64,000 nucleotides of DNA. Origin: Hyphomicrobium sp. (GTDB lineage: Bacteria > Pseudomonadota > Alphaproteobacteria > Rhizobiales > Hyphomicrobiaceae). The stretch spans positions 62,001 through 126,000 of the forward strand of contig JASBTM010000005.1 in the NCBI GenBank assembly GCA_030148425.1, written 5' to 3'. This document shows, one piece after another, positions 11,006 to 19,678 of the stretch (within the stretch, counting starts at the first letter, position 1; each line of letters starts with the position of its first letter). The position numbers and the translations under genes are program-made. The notes beneath the pieces were generated by a model. That model did not search any database, was not told the origin of the DNA, and saw only the letters and a list, made by a program, of their open reading frames with translations.

Positions 11006-12220
11006 TTGGATAACGTACTCATCATCGGGGCAGGCGCTGCGGGCTCTGTCGTCGCGAAGAAATGCGCGATGAACCGCGATGTCTTCAAGAAGATCCATCT
11101 CGCGTCTCGCCGTCTCGAGAGCTGCAAAAAGGTTCAGGCGGAGTGCAAGACGCCGATCGACATCCATCAGCTCGATGCGGATAACGTCGCGGATACGGTC
11201 AAGCTTTTGAACGAGATCAAGCCCGATCTCGTCATCAACATGGCGCTGCCTTACCAGGATCTCGCGATCATGGACGCGTGCCTCGAAGCCGGCGTCCACT
11301 ACATGGATACGGCCAACTACGAGCCCCGCGACGAAGCCAAGTTCACCTACAAATATCAGTGGCCGTACCACGACAAGTTCAAGGCGAAGGGGCTGATGGC
11401 CGTGCTCGGCTGCGGCTTCGATCCCGGCGTCACGAACATCTTCTGCGCCTACGCGCAAGAGAACCTTTTCGACGAGATCCACACGATCGATATCATCGAC
11501 TGCAACGCCGGTAGCCACGGCAAGGCCTTCGCGACGAACTTCAACCCTGAGATCAATCTCCGGGAAGTGACCCAGCGCGGCAAATACTGGAAGGATGGCG
11601 AGTGGATCGAGATCGATGCGCTTTCGATCTCGACCATGATCGATTACCCCGAAGTCGGGCCGGTCAAATCCTACCTCATCTATCATGAGGAAGAGGAAAG
11701 CCTGGTCGAGAACATCAAGGGCCTGAAGCAGATCCGCTTCTGGATGACCTTCTCTGACAACTACATCAAGCATCTCGACGTGTTGCAGAACGTCGGCATG
11801 ACGCGCATCGATCCGGTCATGTACAAGGGCACGCCTGTCATCCCGATGGAATTCCTGAAGTCGGTGTTGCCTGAACCCTCTTCTCTTGCCGAAAACTACA
11901 CCGGCAAGACGTCGATCGGCGTCGTGCTGAAAGGCGAGAAGAAGGGCAAGAAGAAGCGCTACATGATCTGGAACGTCTGCGATCACGCCGAGACGAACAA
12001 GGAAGTCGGTGCGCAGGCCGTGTCCTACACGACCGGCGTTCCGCCTGTCGTCGGCGCGATCATGATGTTCAAAGGCATCTGGAAGGGTCAGGGCGTGTTC
12101 AACGTCGAGCAGCTGCCGCCCGAGCCGTTCCTCGAAGAGCTTTCCGAGCAGGGCCTGCCCTGGCACGCGAAGGAAATCGACAAGGCGGATCAGAAGAAGC
12201 TGTTCGCGGTCGAGACCTGA
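11006..12220 (+). CDS. Carboxy(nor)spermidine dehydrogenase, saccharopine dehydrogenase family
   Basis: A 404-residue enzyme starting at TTG, with GGGAG upstream. The dinucleotide-binding loop GAGAAG is at residues 8-13. The sequence follows the LYS1/saccharopine dehydrogenase-like branch (DTANYEPRDEAKF, GCGFDPGVTNIFCAY). Family knowledge: it condenses L-aspartate semialdehyde with putrescine (or diaminopropane) using NADPH to form carboxyspermidine (or carboxynorspermidine). The decarboxylase that completes the route is 470 bases downstream. Spermidine is the likelier product in alphaproteobacteria. Its stop overlaps the next gene's start. Confidence 0.9.
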   Translation: MDNVLIIGAGAAGSVVAKKCAMNRDVFKKIHLASRRLESCKKVQAECKTPIDIHQLDADNVADTVKLLNEIKPDLVINMALPYQDLAIMDACLEAGVHYMDTANYEPRDEAKFTYKYQWPYHDKFKAKGLMAVLGCGFDPGVTNIFCAYAQENLFDEIHTIDIIDCNAGSHGKAFATNFNPEINLREVTQRGKYWKDGEWIEIDALSISTMIDYPEVGPVKSYLIYHEEEESLVENIKGLKQIRFWMTFSDNYIKHLDVLQNVGMTRIDPVMYKGTPVIPMEFLKSVLPEPSSLAENYTGKTSIGVVLKGEKKGKKKRYMIWNVCDHAETNKEVGAQAVSYTTGVPPVVGAIMMFKGIWKGQGVFNVEQLPPEPFLEELSEQGLPWHAKEIDKADQKKLFAVET

Positions 12221-12657
12221 TGAGCGAAGCCGAGATCCTTTCGATCAGGAACGAACTGACCGGCATTGTCGTGTCGGTCTTTTCCGTAAGTTTCGGAATG
12301 ATCTCGGCTTACATCGCCGGTTTGTGGCTCTTTCTTCGTGAGGCGCCCATTTCATTGCGCCTGCTCGCATTCACGATGCTCACATTCGGTTTGGCTTTCA
12401 TGGGCGCGCTGACGTGGGGGCTTAACGATCTCCTCGTCGGAACAGAGCAGGCTTGGTCGAAGCTCGCGACACATGCGAGCGAGATCTCCGGTTTTGGCAA
12501 TGCTCGGCCGCCCTGGCTGCATGGCCTCACACTCTATGAAGCAGCGGTCCTTCTTGGCGGCGTGGCATTCGGGGCCATATACGTGTCGCTTGCCTACCTT
12601 ACATTTCTCTATAAGTGGCCCGGTGCAACAGCGGGGCCTATCCGCGTCTCGCCGTAA
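12220..12657 (+). CDS. Small membrane protein of the polyamine operon
   Basis: A 145-residue protein I do not recognise. It has three to four hydrophobic segments, near residues 14-38, 45-66 and 108-132. The start ATG shares a base with the stop codon of the dehydrogenase gene, so it is translationally coupled into the polyamine operon, and its end lies just before the decarboxylase. No catalytic motif is visible. It could be a polyamine transport or membrane accessory protein, but only position suggests this. Confidence 0.65.
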   Translation: MSEAEILSIRNELTGIVVSVFSVSFGMISAYIAGLWLFLREAPISLRLLAFTMLTFGLAFMGALTWGLNDLLVGTEQAWSKLATHASEISGFGNARPPWLHGLTLYEAAVLLGGVAFGAIYVSLAYLTFLYKWPGATAGPIRVSP

Positions 12658-12689
12658 CCCGGCTTCTCTCAACTCATTGGTGGCTGGAA

Positions 12690-13859
12690 GTGTCCGATCT
12701 ATCCAAGATGAATCTGCAGTCGTTCGATTGGGCGCAATCTATCGCGACGCCCGCTTATGTGCTCGACGTTGCGGCACTGAAGCGCAATCTCGCGCGCGCC
12801 GCCGAGGTGAAACGTGAAGCGGGCTGCAAAATCCTGCTCGCGACTAAGGCGTTCGCGCTCCCGGCAGCTTTCCCGATCATCCGCGAAGTGCTGGACGGCA
12901 CGACGGCAAGCGGCGAATACGAAGCCCGCCTCGGATACGAAGAGTTCGGCAAGGAAGTCCACGTCTACTCGCCCGCGTACGCGCCCGGCGAAGTCGAGCG
13001 GCTGACGAAGCTTGCCCAGCACATCTATTTCAACTCGCCGGAGCAGATCGAAAAGAACCTGGCGGCCATCCGCAAGCATCCGGGCCTGAAGGTCGGGATC
13101 CGGGTCAATCCGGGCTTCTCGAACGCGACCCTTGGCGGCGCGCTGTACGATCCATGCGCACCCTTCTCGCGTTTCGGCGCGACGCGCGACATGCTCGACC
13201 GGGTGCCGTGGGACGAGGTCGAGATTCTGCATACGCATGCTCTTTGCGAGTCGGGCGACGAAGGCTCCGTTGGGCTCATCGAGCATGTCGGACGCACCTT
13301 GGGTGACTACGTCCGCCGCGTCAAAGTCGTGAACTTCGGCGGCGGACACTTCATCAATAGGCCGGGCTACGACATCGGGAAGCTGATCGCCGCGATCAAG
13401 GCTTTCAAAACGGAGTTCAATGTCGACGTCGTGCTGGAACCCGGTGCGGGTCTCGTCGTTGACACAGGGTATCTCGTCGGATCCGTGCTCGATTTTCACC
13501 ACAACGATAAGAACATCGCGATTTTGGATGCCTCAGCCTCGACGCACATGCCGGACGTGCTGGAAGTGCCTTACACGCCCAAAGTCGTGGGCGCGGCCGA
13601 GCCCGGCCAGAAGGCGCACGATTATATCCTCGGAGGCAAAACCTGCATGACCGGCGATATCATCGGGGAGTATTCGTTCGACAAGCCACTGAACGTTGGA
13701 GATCGCATCATTTTTACGGACATGATGCAATATTCCTTCGTCAAGAATAACACCTTCAACGGCGTCCCATTGCCCGACCTGGCAGTCCTCGACGAGAATG
13801 GGGAATATCGCGTCGTTCGATCATTTGGCTACGATGAGTTCCGGCACCGGCTCGGCTAA
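12690..13859 (+). CDS. nspC: Carboxynorspermidine/carboxyspermidine decarboxylase
   Basis: A 389-residue PLP-dependent alanine racemase-fold decarboxylase. The PLP lysine is about residue 53 (LATKAF), the phosphate-binding GGGHFINRPGYD follows, and the cysteine of KTCMTGD is about residue 319. It decarboxylates carboxyspermidine (or carboxynorspermidine) to the free polyamine, completing the route begun by the dehydrogenase. I chose GTG at 12690; ATG at 12708 is also possible and gives 383 residues, nearer the family norm. Longer starts would overlap the membrane protein gene. Confidence 0.92.
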   Translation: MSDLSKMNLQSFDWAQSIATPAYVLDVAALKRNLARAAEVKREAGCKILLATKAFALPAAFPIIREVLDGTTASGEYEARLGYEEFGKEVHVYSPAYAPGEVERLTKLAQHIYFNSPEQIEKNLAAIRKHPGLKVGIRVNPGFSNATLGGALYDPCAPFSRFGATRDMLDRVPWDEVEILHTHALCESGDEGSVGLIEHVGRTLGDYVRRVKVVNFGGGHFINRPGYDIGKLIAAIKAFKTEFNVDVVLEPGAGLVVDTGYLVGSVLDFHHNDKNIAILDASASTHMPDVLEVPYTPKVVGAAEPGQKAHDYILGGKTCMTGDIIGEYSFDKPLNVGDRIIFTDMMQYSFVKNNTFNGVPLPDLAVLDENGEYRVVRSFGYDEFRHRLG

Positions 13860-13936
13860 AAGCTCAGCCGGCGGCCTACCTTCGACTGCTTGGAACTTCG
13901 CTGGAAAGGGCCTATGAAGTGTCGAAGCGGGGTGCC

Positions 13937-16591
13937 ATGAAATCAGAAAATCCTAAACCGGTTCTGCTTGCGGATTATCGTCTCCCGGATTTTCTGATCG
14001 ATACGGTCGATCTCGATATCGCCCTTGGACCAACGAAGACGCGCGTGACGTCGAAGCTTTCGGTTCGGCGAAATCCTGCATCCACGTCGACGGGCAAAGT
14101 GCCGTTGAAGCTCGACGGCGAGCTTCTAAAGCTTGAGAGCGTCGCGCTCGACGGCAAGAAGCTCAAACCGTCGGCATACCGTGTCGGAGAGACGAACCTT
14201 ACCATTCTCGCGCCACCGAAAGAGCCGTTCAGGCTCGAGGTGGTGACGACGATCAATCCCAAGGCGAACACGGCGCTTCAGGGGATTTATCTGTCGCGCG
14301 GCGTCTATTGCTCGCAATGCGAGGCGCAAGGCTTCCGGCGCATTACGTATTTCCTCGACCGCCCCGACGTTCTCGCGACCTACACGGTGCGCCTCGAAGC
14401 CGACATCAAGACAGCCCCTGTTCTGCTTGCCAACGGCAACCCGGTCTCGCGCGGGACGCTCGCCGGAGGGGAACGCCATTTCGCCGTCTGGGAAGACCCG
14501 CATCCTAAGCCCTCCTACCTGTTCGCCATCGTCGGCGGAGACCTATCTTCGATCGCTTCGACGTTCGTCACCGGGTCCGGCCGCGAGATCGACCTTCGTA
14601 TCTACGTCGAGCACGGCAAGGAATCCCGCGCGCATTGGGCGATGGAATCGCTGAAGCGCGCCATGCGTTGGGACGAGACGCGCTTCGGCCGCGAGTATGA
14701 TCTCGATGTGTTCAATATTGTCGCCGTGTCCGACTTCAACATGGGCGCGATGGAGAACAAGGGCCTCAACATCTTCAACGACCGCCTCATTCTAGCCTCG
14801 CCCGATACCGCGACGGACGCGAACTACGAATCCATCGAGAGCGTTGTTGCGCACGAATACTTCCATAACTGGACGGGTAACCGCATCACCTGTCGCGACT
14901 GGTTCCAGCTGTGTTTGAAGGAAGGTCTGACCGTCTTCCGCGACCAGGAATTCTCCGCCGACCAGCGCAGCGCCACCGTGCAGCGCATCGGCGACGTCAG
15001 ACAATTAAAAGCCCTGCAGTTCCCGGAAGACCAAGGTCCGCTTGCTCATCCCGTGCGTCCGGAAAGCTATGTCGAGATCAACAACTTCTATACGCCGACC
15101 GTCTACGAGAAGGGCGCGGAAGTCGTTCGCATGATCAAGACGATCCTCGGGTCGGAGAAATTCCGCGCCGGCATGGACCTCTATTTCGACCGCCATGACG
15201 GCCAAGCCGTCACCATCGAAGATTTCATCGCCTGCTTCGCCGACGCGAGCGGCCAGGACTTCTCCCAGTTTCACCGCTGGTACTCACAAGCCGGGACGCC
15301 CGAACTCGTCTGCAACCTCACTTACGACAAGCGGAAGAAATCGGCTGAACTGACTGTCCATCAGGTGTTGAAGCCGTCGCCGGGGAAAGCCAAGAAGCAG
15401 CCTTACTTCATTCCGATCAGCATGGCGCTGCTCGGCGAGAACGGCAAAGAGATGGATCTCGAAGTCGAGGGAGGCACGAAGATCCGCGACGGCGTGATGG
15501 CTGTTACCGAGCGGACGACCAGCTTCAAGTTCAAGGGCGTCACTTCGCGGCCGGTCCCGTCGCTGCTGAGAGGGTTTTCGGCCCCCGTTACGATCAACAT
15601 GCCGCTGACGGATCAAGATCTGGCGTTCCTGATGCATCACGACAGCGATCTATTCAATCGCTGGCAATCGACCAACGCTTACGCGACGCGCAGCGTGTTG
15701 GCACTGCTCGACGCTAAGAGACCGAAGTCCGTCGTTACGGCAAAGGCGCAAAAGCTTACCGAAGCTTTGGAATTCGCCCTTCGCGATCCGGGCCTCGACA
15801 ATGCGTACAAGGCCGAGCTTCTGAAGCTGCCGTCGGTTGCGGATGTGGCGCGCGAAAAGGCGACGAAGGTCGATCACGCCGCTATTTTCGATGCACACCG
15901 CACGTTCAGCCGCACGATCGGCGAAAAGCTTGCGGACGATCTCGAAGAAATGTACGCCGCGTCGCGCGAGAAAAAGTTTTCACCCGCCGCGAGCGACGCC
16001 GGCCGCCGCGCCTTGCGCAATGCCGCGCTCACGCTGCTGACGACGCGGGAGAGGGACGAAGACTTCGCGCGGCTCGAAGCGCATTATCGCAATGCCACCA
16101 ACATGACGGATGCATGCCACGCCATGTTTCTCATTGCGGGCGTAGACGCTCCGGGACGCGCCAGTGTGCTCGGTAATTTCTTCGACCGCTGGAAAGACGA
16201 TCATCTCGTCATCGACATGTGGTTTGCGGCCCAGGCTCAGTCGCCACGACCGCAAACGCTCGATGAAGTCATGGCACTCTGCGAGCATCCGCTCTTCCGG
16301 ATCACGACGCCGAATAAAGTCCGTGCGCTGATCGGAACATTCGCATTGGGCAATCCGCTTCAGTTCAACCGCCCCGACGGCGCAGGGTACGCGTTTCTGG
16401 CCGACAAGGTGCTCGAGATCGATCCGCTCAATCCGCAGGTCGCCGCCCGCATGCTCGGCGCATTTCGCAGCTATCGAGCGCTTGAGCCCAAGAGAAAGAG
16501 CTCGGCAAAGGCGGAGCTGAAGCGTGTCGCAGCTGCGCCGAGGCTTTCCCGCGACTGCCTCGAAATGGTGACGCGGATGCTCGACGACTGA
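13937..16591 (+). CDS. pepN: Aminopeptidase N
   Basis: An 884-residue M1 zinc aminopeptidase of the E. coli PepN type. The exopeptidase motif GAMEN is at residues 270-274. The zinc site HEYFH is at 306-310, with the third ligand glutamate 329. It removes N-terminal residues from peptides in the cytoplasm. Length matches the family. I chose ATG at 13937, which has AGCGGGG upstream, over the GTG at 13919. It follows nspC by about 80 bases and could share transcription with it. Confidence 0.95.
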   Translation: MKSENPKPVLLADYRLPDFLIDTVDLDIALGPTKTRVTSKLSVRRNPASTSTGKVPLKLDGELLKLESVALDGKKLKPSAYRVGETNLTILAPPKEPFRLEVVTTINPKANTALQGIYLSRGVYCSQCEAQGFRRITYFLDRPDVLATYTVRLEADIKTAPVLLANGNPVSRGTLAGGERHFAVWEDPHPKPSYLFAIVGGDLSSIASTFVTGSGREIDLRIYVEHGKESRAHWAMESLKRAMRWDETRFGREYDLDVFNIVAVSDFNMGAMENKGLNIFNDRLILASPDTATDANYESIESVVAHEYFHNWTGNRITCRDWFQLCLKEGLTVFRDQEFSADQRSATVQRIGDVRQLKALQFPEDQGPLAHPVRPESYVEINNFYTPTVYEKGAEVVRMIKTILGSEKFRAGMDLYFDRHDGQAVTIEDFIACFADASGQDFSQFHRWYSQAGTPELVCNLTYDKRKKSAELTVHQVLKPSPGKAKKQPYFIPISMALLGENGKEMDLEVEGGTKIRDGVMAVTERTTSFKFKGVTSRPVPSLLRGFSAPVTINMPLTDQDLAFLMHHDSDLFNRWQSTNAYATRSVLALLDAKRPKSVVTAKAQKLTEALEFALRDPGLDNAYKAELLKLPSVADVAREKATKVDHAAIFDAHRTFSRTIGEKLADDLEEMYAASREKKFSPAASDAGRRALRNAALTLLTTRERDEDFARLEAHYRNATNMTDACHAMFLIAGVDAPGRASVLGNFFDRWKDDHLVIDMWFAAQAQSPRPQTLDEVMALCEHPLFRITTPNKVRALIGTFALGNPLQFNRPDGAGYAFLADKVLEIDPLNPQVAARMLGAFRSYRALEPKRKSSAKAELKRVAAAPRLSRDCLEMVTRMLDD

Positions 16592-16797
16592 GGGGTCGAA
16601 ACGAGCATTTTAGCCACAGCCGAGCGCCGTTCTGCTCAGCCCGCCGACATGGCGACAAAATTGATTCCAAAGCGATTTTTTCTCCCTCGACAGGTGAGTC
16701 GCAAATCGGCGAATGTCGAATCATTGCTTGGGGACATGATCGTCCTCGGCCGTTGGGGCGGGGCGATTCGATCAAAAATCATCGGGGGAATTTGGGG

Positions 16798-17853
16798 ATG
16801 GCTCGGACTTGGTCCGTTCCTCAACGAGGAAGTATTGCCGCGTTTGGCGAGCACGTATCGCGCCAGGGAGGCTCGGCTGTCGGGCTGTCCGCCGGTCGTG
16901 GCGGCGTCGGGCATCGCGGCGTGCTTCTTCTGCTCGCAGCTGCCCTGACGGCAGCAGGCGCCCTGGTTCCGCATCTGAATTCCGAACTTATGTCGACAAT
17001 GCTCTTTGGAGCTGGCGCAGGGCTGGCAGCCCTCGTCGTCGTTCTCCCGTGGCCGCTTATCGCCCGCAATGAAGGTGACGCCCCTCCGCATCGTCACCAG
17101 CATTCGGAAGCCAAGGGAGCATTCTCCGGCGAGAATTCGCGCCAAGTCCGCTTCCCCGAGCTTCTTGCTGCCCCAGCCGTCGAGCGAAGCATCGACCGAG
17201 CCGCGTGGGCGAAGCTCACCGCTCATATGAGCCATGAGCTTCGGACCCCGCTCAACGCCGTTCTGGGCTTCTCGGAAATCATGACGAAGGAAGTTTTCGG
17301 ACCTCTCGGTTCCGGTTACGACACCTACGCCCGGGACATTCACAGCAGCGGCCGCAACCTGCTGAAGTCGGCGGAGGACGCTCTCGCTATTACCGCCCTC
17401 CTGACAGCTTCGGAGCGCAAGCGCGTCGGTGCGACCAGCCGAATTAAGGCGGTTGTCGACGATGCCTGCGCGTTCGCCGCTCCAGATCTCGCCGCAAGAT
17501 CGATTGCGATAGACCTCGGCCTGGTCGGCGATGCCGAGGTCATGGGCGACCATCAGGCGACGCGCCAGATACTCATCAATCTCATTGCCGAAGCCAGCCG
17601 TAGCTCGACGCCGGGGGCAACCCTCCGCATCGACACGAAAGCCGCTTCCGAGGCAATCGACCTGTCGCTCACCTTGCTTGCGGGTGGCCCTGGAGCGCCG
17701 TCCGAAGACGGCTTCGCAATCATCCTGGCGCGGACGCTCTGCGAGCTCTCCGGCGCGGAGCTGACGCTCGGCGGCTCGACCGAAAGCGGCGAATGGATAT
17801 GGAAGGTACGGCTACTGCGCGCCGTTCAGCCAGACCTCTTTGCGGCGGCCTGA
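16798..17853 (+). CDS. Sensor histidine kinase-like protein with degenerate ATP-binding domain
   Basis: A 351-residue protein. The ATG at 16798 has a strong GGGG ribosome-binding site. Two hydrophobic segments (about residues 43-62 and 68-88) anchor it. A HisKA dimerisation domain follows with the phospho-acceptor in MSHELRTPLN, histidine about 146. The ATP-binding half is odd: where the N-box normally reads NLxxNA it has NLIAEASRSS, and no DxGxG G1 box is visible. It may not bind ATP and may act as a phosphotransfer or regulatory partner. No response regulator is adjacent. Confidence 0.78.
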   Translation: MARTWSVPQRGSIAAFGEHVSRQGGSAVGLSAGRGGVGHRGVLLLLAAALTAAGALVPHLNSELMSTMLFGAGAGLAALVVVLPWPLIARNEGDAPPHRHQHSEAKGAFSGENSRQVRFPELLAAPAVERSIDRAAWAKLTAHMSHELRTPLNAVLGFSEIMTKEVFGPLGSGYDTYARDIHSSGRNLLKSAEDALAITALLTASERKRVGATSRIKAVVDDACAFAAPDLAARSIAIDLGLVGDAEVMGDHQATRQILINLIAEASRSSTPGATLRIDTKAASEAIDLSLTLLAGGPGAPSEDGFAIILARTLCELSGAELTLGGSTESGEWIWKVRLLRAVQPDLFAAA

Positions 17854-17876
17854 ACAGCACCCTCGATTCAAACGCC

Positions 17877-18395
17877 TCAGTTGGGCTTATCGTCGTTCGG
17901 CTCGGGCGGTGGCGGCATCACGATCTTTATGTGCCGTTTCTCACGCCACTTCTGCAGGAGCTTGCGCTCGTCGTGCGTCAGATCTCCCGCCGTGTCGGCG
18001 ACGCTGTTGTAGATGGCGTTCTTAAAGCTATCCTCCGACGCCCGAAGCGCCATCAGGGCCGCCAGAAATTTAGCTTTGTCGAAGGGTTCGTCGTCCAGCA
18101 AGTTGTTAGCTTCGATCCAGTTTTTCCGGACATCGGCGCGCAGATCCTTCATCGACGCCCTCGCTGCCAGAATCTTTTCCTTTATGACGCCCTGGCGGTC
18201 GGGCGCCAACTTGTCGACGAAGCCGAGGAAGCCTTTGTCTGGCGGGGGCGGTCCCACCTCTTCGAAGTGTCGGTGCCAAACGGCGGCTAGGATAACACCG
18301 ACGAACAGAAGATTGACGGCCAGAGATGCGATAAGGCCAGGGTAAAGGTATCGCGAGCGATCCGTTGGCATAGAATGATTGACCTCGACCGTCAC
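17877..18395 (-). CDS. Periplasmic heavy-metal sensor-type protein (Spy/CnrX-like fold)
   Basis: A 172-residue protein with a cytoplasmic N-terminus, one membrane anchor (about residues 19-41) and a helical periplasmic domain of the metal-resistance/CnrX group, with the pattern LAPDRQGVIKEKI and LTHDERKLLQKW. It overlaps the anti-sigma-like gene by four bases (ATGA), so it is the third gene of the ECF sigma operon. By analogy with CnrYXH it could sense periplasmic metal or misfolding and release the sigma factor. The ligand cannot be told. An alternative start at Met9 is possible. Confidence 0.8.
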   Translation of the reverse strand: MTVEVNHSMPTDRSRYLYPGLIASLAVNLLFVGVILAAVWHRHFEEVGPPPPDKGFLGFVDKLAPDRQGVIKEKILAARASMKDLRADVRKNWIEANNLLDDEPFDKAKFLAALMALRASEDSFKNAIYNSVADTAGDLTHDERKLLQKWREKRHIKIVMPPPPEPNDDKPN

Positions 18396-18901
18396 AGCAG
18401 ATCCTCATCCACGAAGCTGTCGCCGTCATCCGTCAACGCGATCTGCTTGCTGCTGGACGAGGACGCGTTAGCGCTGCCGAGCAGAACGTCGGCAGTGGAA
18501 TTGAACATGTTGAGCTGACCGGCGAAAACGCCGAGCACCAGCGAGGCCGCAAGCGCCGTAGCCGCGAGGCCGTGATGGTTGCGGATGCCCGACCAGAGCG
18601 CTCCCGTGCTTTTGCCGCCGCCTCCTCCGCTTGCGACGAGACGGGGCTGGCGCTCAGCGGCAGCGACGATCCGATCACTCAAATTGGCCAGACGTGCAGC
18701 ATCGTACTGCGGTGCGATATCGAGCAGCTGATCGAATGCCTCGGCATCTTTCAGCATCTTCTGGGCATCGGGGCTTCCGGCGATGAAGCCAGACAGCGCG
18801 AGGCGCAGGGGAGCGGGCCATCGCGTACGGTCTGCGCCGTACGTATCGAGTGCCGCTTCCAGCTTATCAAGCCCGACCGGGCTCGAACCATTGCGTGACA
18901 T
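18392..18901 (-). CDS. Anti-sigma factor-like single-pass membrane protein
   Basis: A 169-residue protein with a cytoplasmic N-terminal half (LEAALDTYGADRTRWP), a glycine-rich linker near 93-97, one transmembrane segment (about 109-130) and a short serine-rich periplasmic tail. It lacks the zinc anti-sigma HxxxCxxC motif. Position directly after an ECF sigma gene and before a periplasmic sensor supports an anti-sigma role; this is inference from order and topology. The gap to the sigma gene is 21 bases. Confidence 0.7.
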   Translation of the reverse strand: MSRNGSSPVGLDKLEAALDTYGADRTRWPAPLRLALSGFIAGSPDAQKMLKDAEAFDQLLDIAPQYDAARLANLSDRIVAAAERQPRLVASGGGGGKSTGALWSGIRNHHGLAATALAASLVLGVFAGQLNMFNSTADVLLGSANASSSSSKQIALTDDGDSFVDEDLL

Positions 18902-18922
18902 CTTCCTGCCGTCTCCCGCACT

Positions 18923-19555
18923 TCAGGGCTCGCTGTCGTGACGCAGCGACTCCCATTCCGATTTTAAATCTGCCTTCAATTGCCGCCGAGCCCGGCTCAG
19001 CAGCGACTCCACCGCTTCATCCGATACTCCCATCAGCTGACCGATCTCGATCTGACTGAGACCCTCGAAGTGAAAGAGAGTCAGCGCCAGCCGTTGCCGG
19101 TCGGGCAGTTTCTGCATCGCCGCTTCGACGCGGCGTTGTGTATCCTGGCTCTCGAGGCCGGCCAGCTGCTTCGCCGGCTCAGGCACCTCGGGCAATTCTT
19201 CGACCACCGTCACTCGTCCCTGACCGCGCATACGGTCGAGGCAGAGATTAGAAACCACTCGGCGCAGCCAAGGGCGCACGCCCATGGGGCCGATTTCGAG
19301 CGTCCCGCTCGACCGCCAGAGCCGCAAGAATGCTTCCTGCGCCACATCCTCCGCCTCCGCATCATCCCGCAGCATCCGACGCGCCACGGAGACAATGCTG
19401 CCGAGATGGCGCGCCATCAGCAGACGAAACGCACTGCCGTCGCCTTTACCAACGGCGGCAACGAGAGCGGCCTCATCGGCACGGGTCTCGGCTGCCGGCC
19501 GTGGCGCGGCTGGGCTGCCATCGGTCCTCGTCGCCGCCACTAGTCCCCTCGACAT
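18923..19555 (-). CDS. ECF-type RNA polymerase sigma factor
   Basis: A 210-residue group 4 sigma factor. Region 2 includes DAEDVAQEAFLRLW for core binding and -10 recognition. Region 4 is a helix-turn-helix (FEGLSQIEIGQLMGVSDEAVESLLSRARR) for the -35 element. I chose ATG at 19555; an in-frame start at 19585 adds ten residues. It heads an operon with an anti-sigma-like and a CnrX-like gene. I searched the upstream bases for an ECF promoter by eye and found none I would defend. Confidence 0.92.
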   Translation of the reverse strand: MSRGLVAATRTDGSPAAPRPAAETRADEAALVAAVGKGDGSAFRLLMARHLGSIVSVARRMLRDDAEAEDVAQEAFLRLWRSSGTLEIGPMGVRPWLRRVVSNLCLDRMRGQGRVTVVEELPEVPEPAKQLAGLESQDTQRRVEAAMQKLPDRQRLALTLFHFEGLSQIEIGQLMGVSDEAVESLLSRARRQLKADLKSEWESLRHDSEP

Positions 19556-19678
19556 CTTGTTCGCCTGCCTTGCGCTCCAACGCATCGAAGGCTTGCCGTG
19601 TCAGGGCTCGCTTTTCGTGTCGGTCATTCGCAAGAACGTCGTAACTTGCCACAATCCGTCGCCGGTACGCAAAGTCAC

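Noticed and set aside
10910-12166. 418-codon open frame opposite the carboxyspermidine dehydrogenase gene
   Set aside because: It is the antisense shadow of a clearly recognised gene and has no family features; high GC makes long antisense frames common.
16649-16948. 99-codon open frame overlapping the start of the kinase-like gene
   Set aside because: It overlaps in another frame and lacks the strong GGGG site that the kinase start has.
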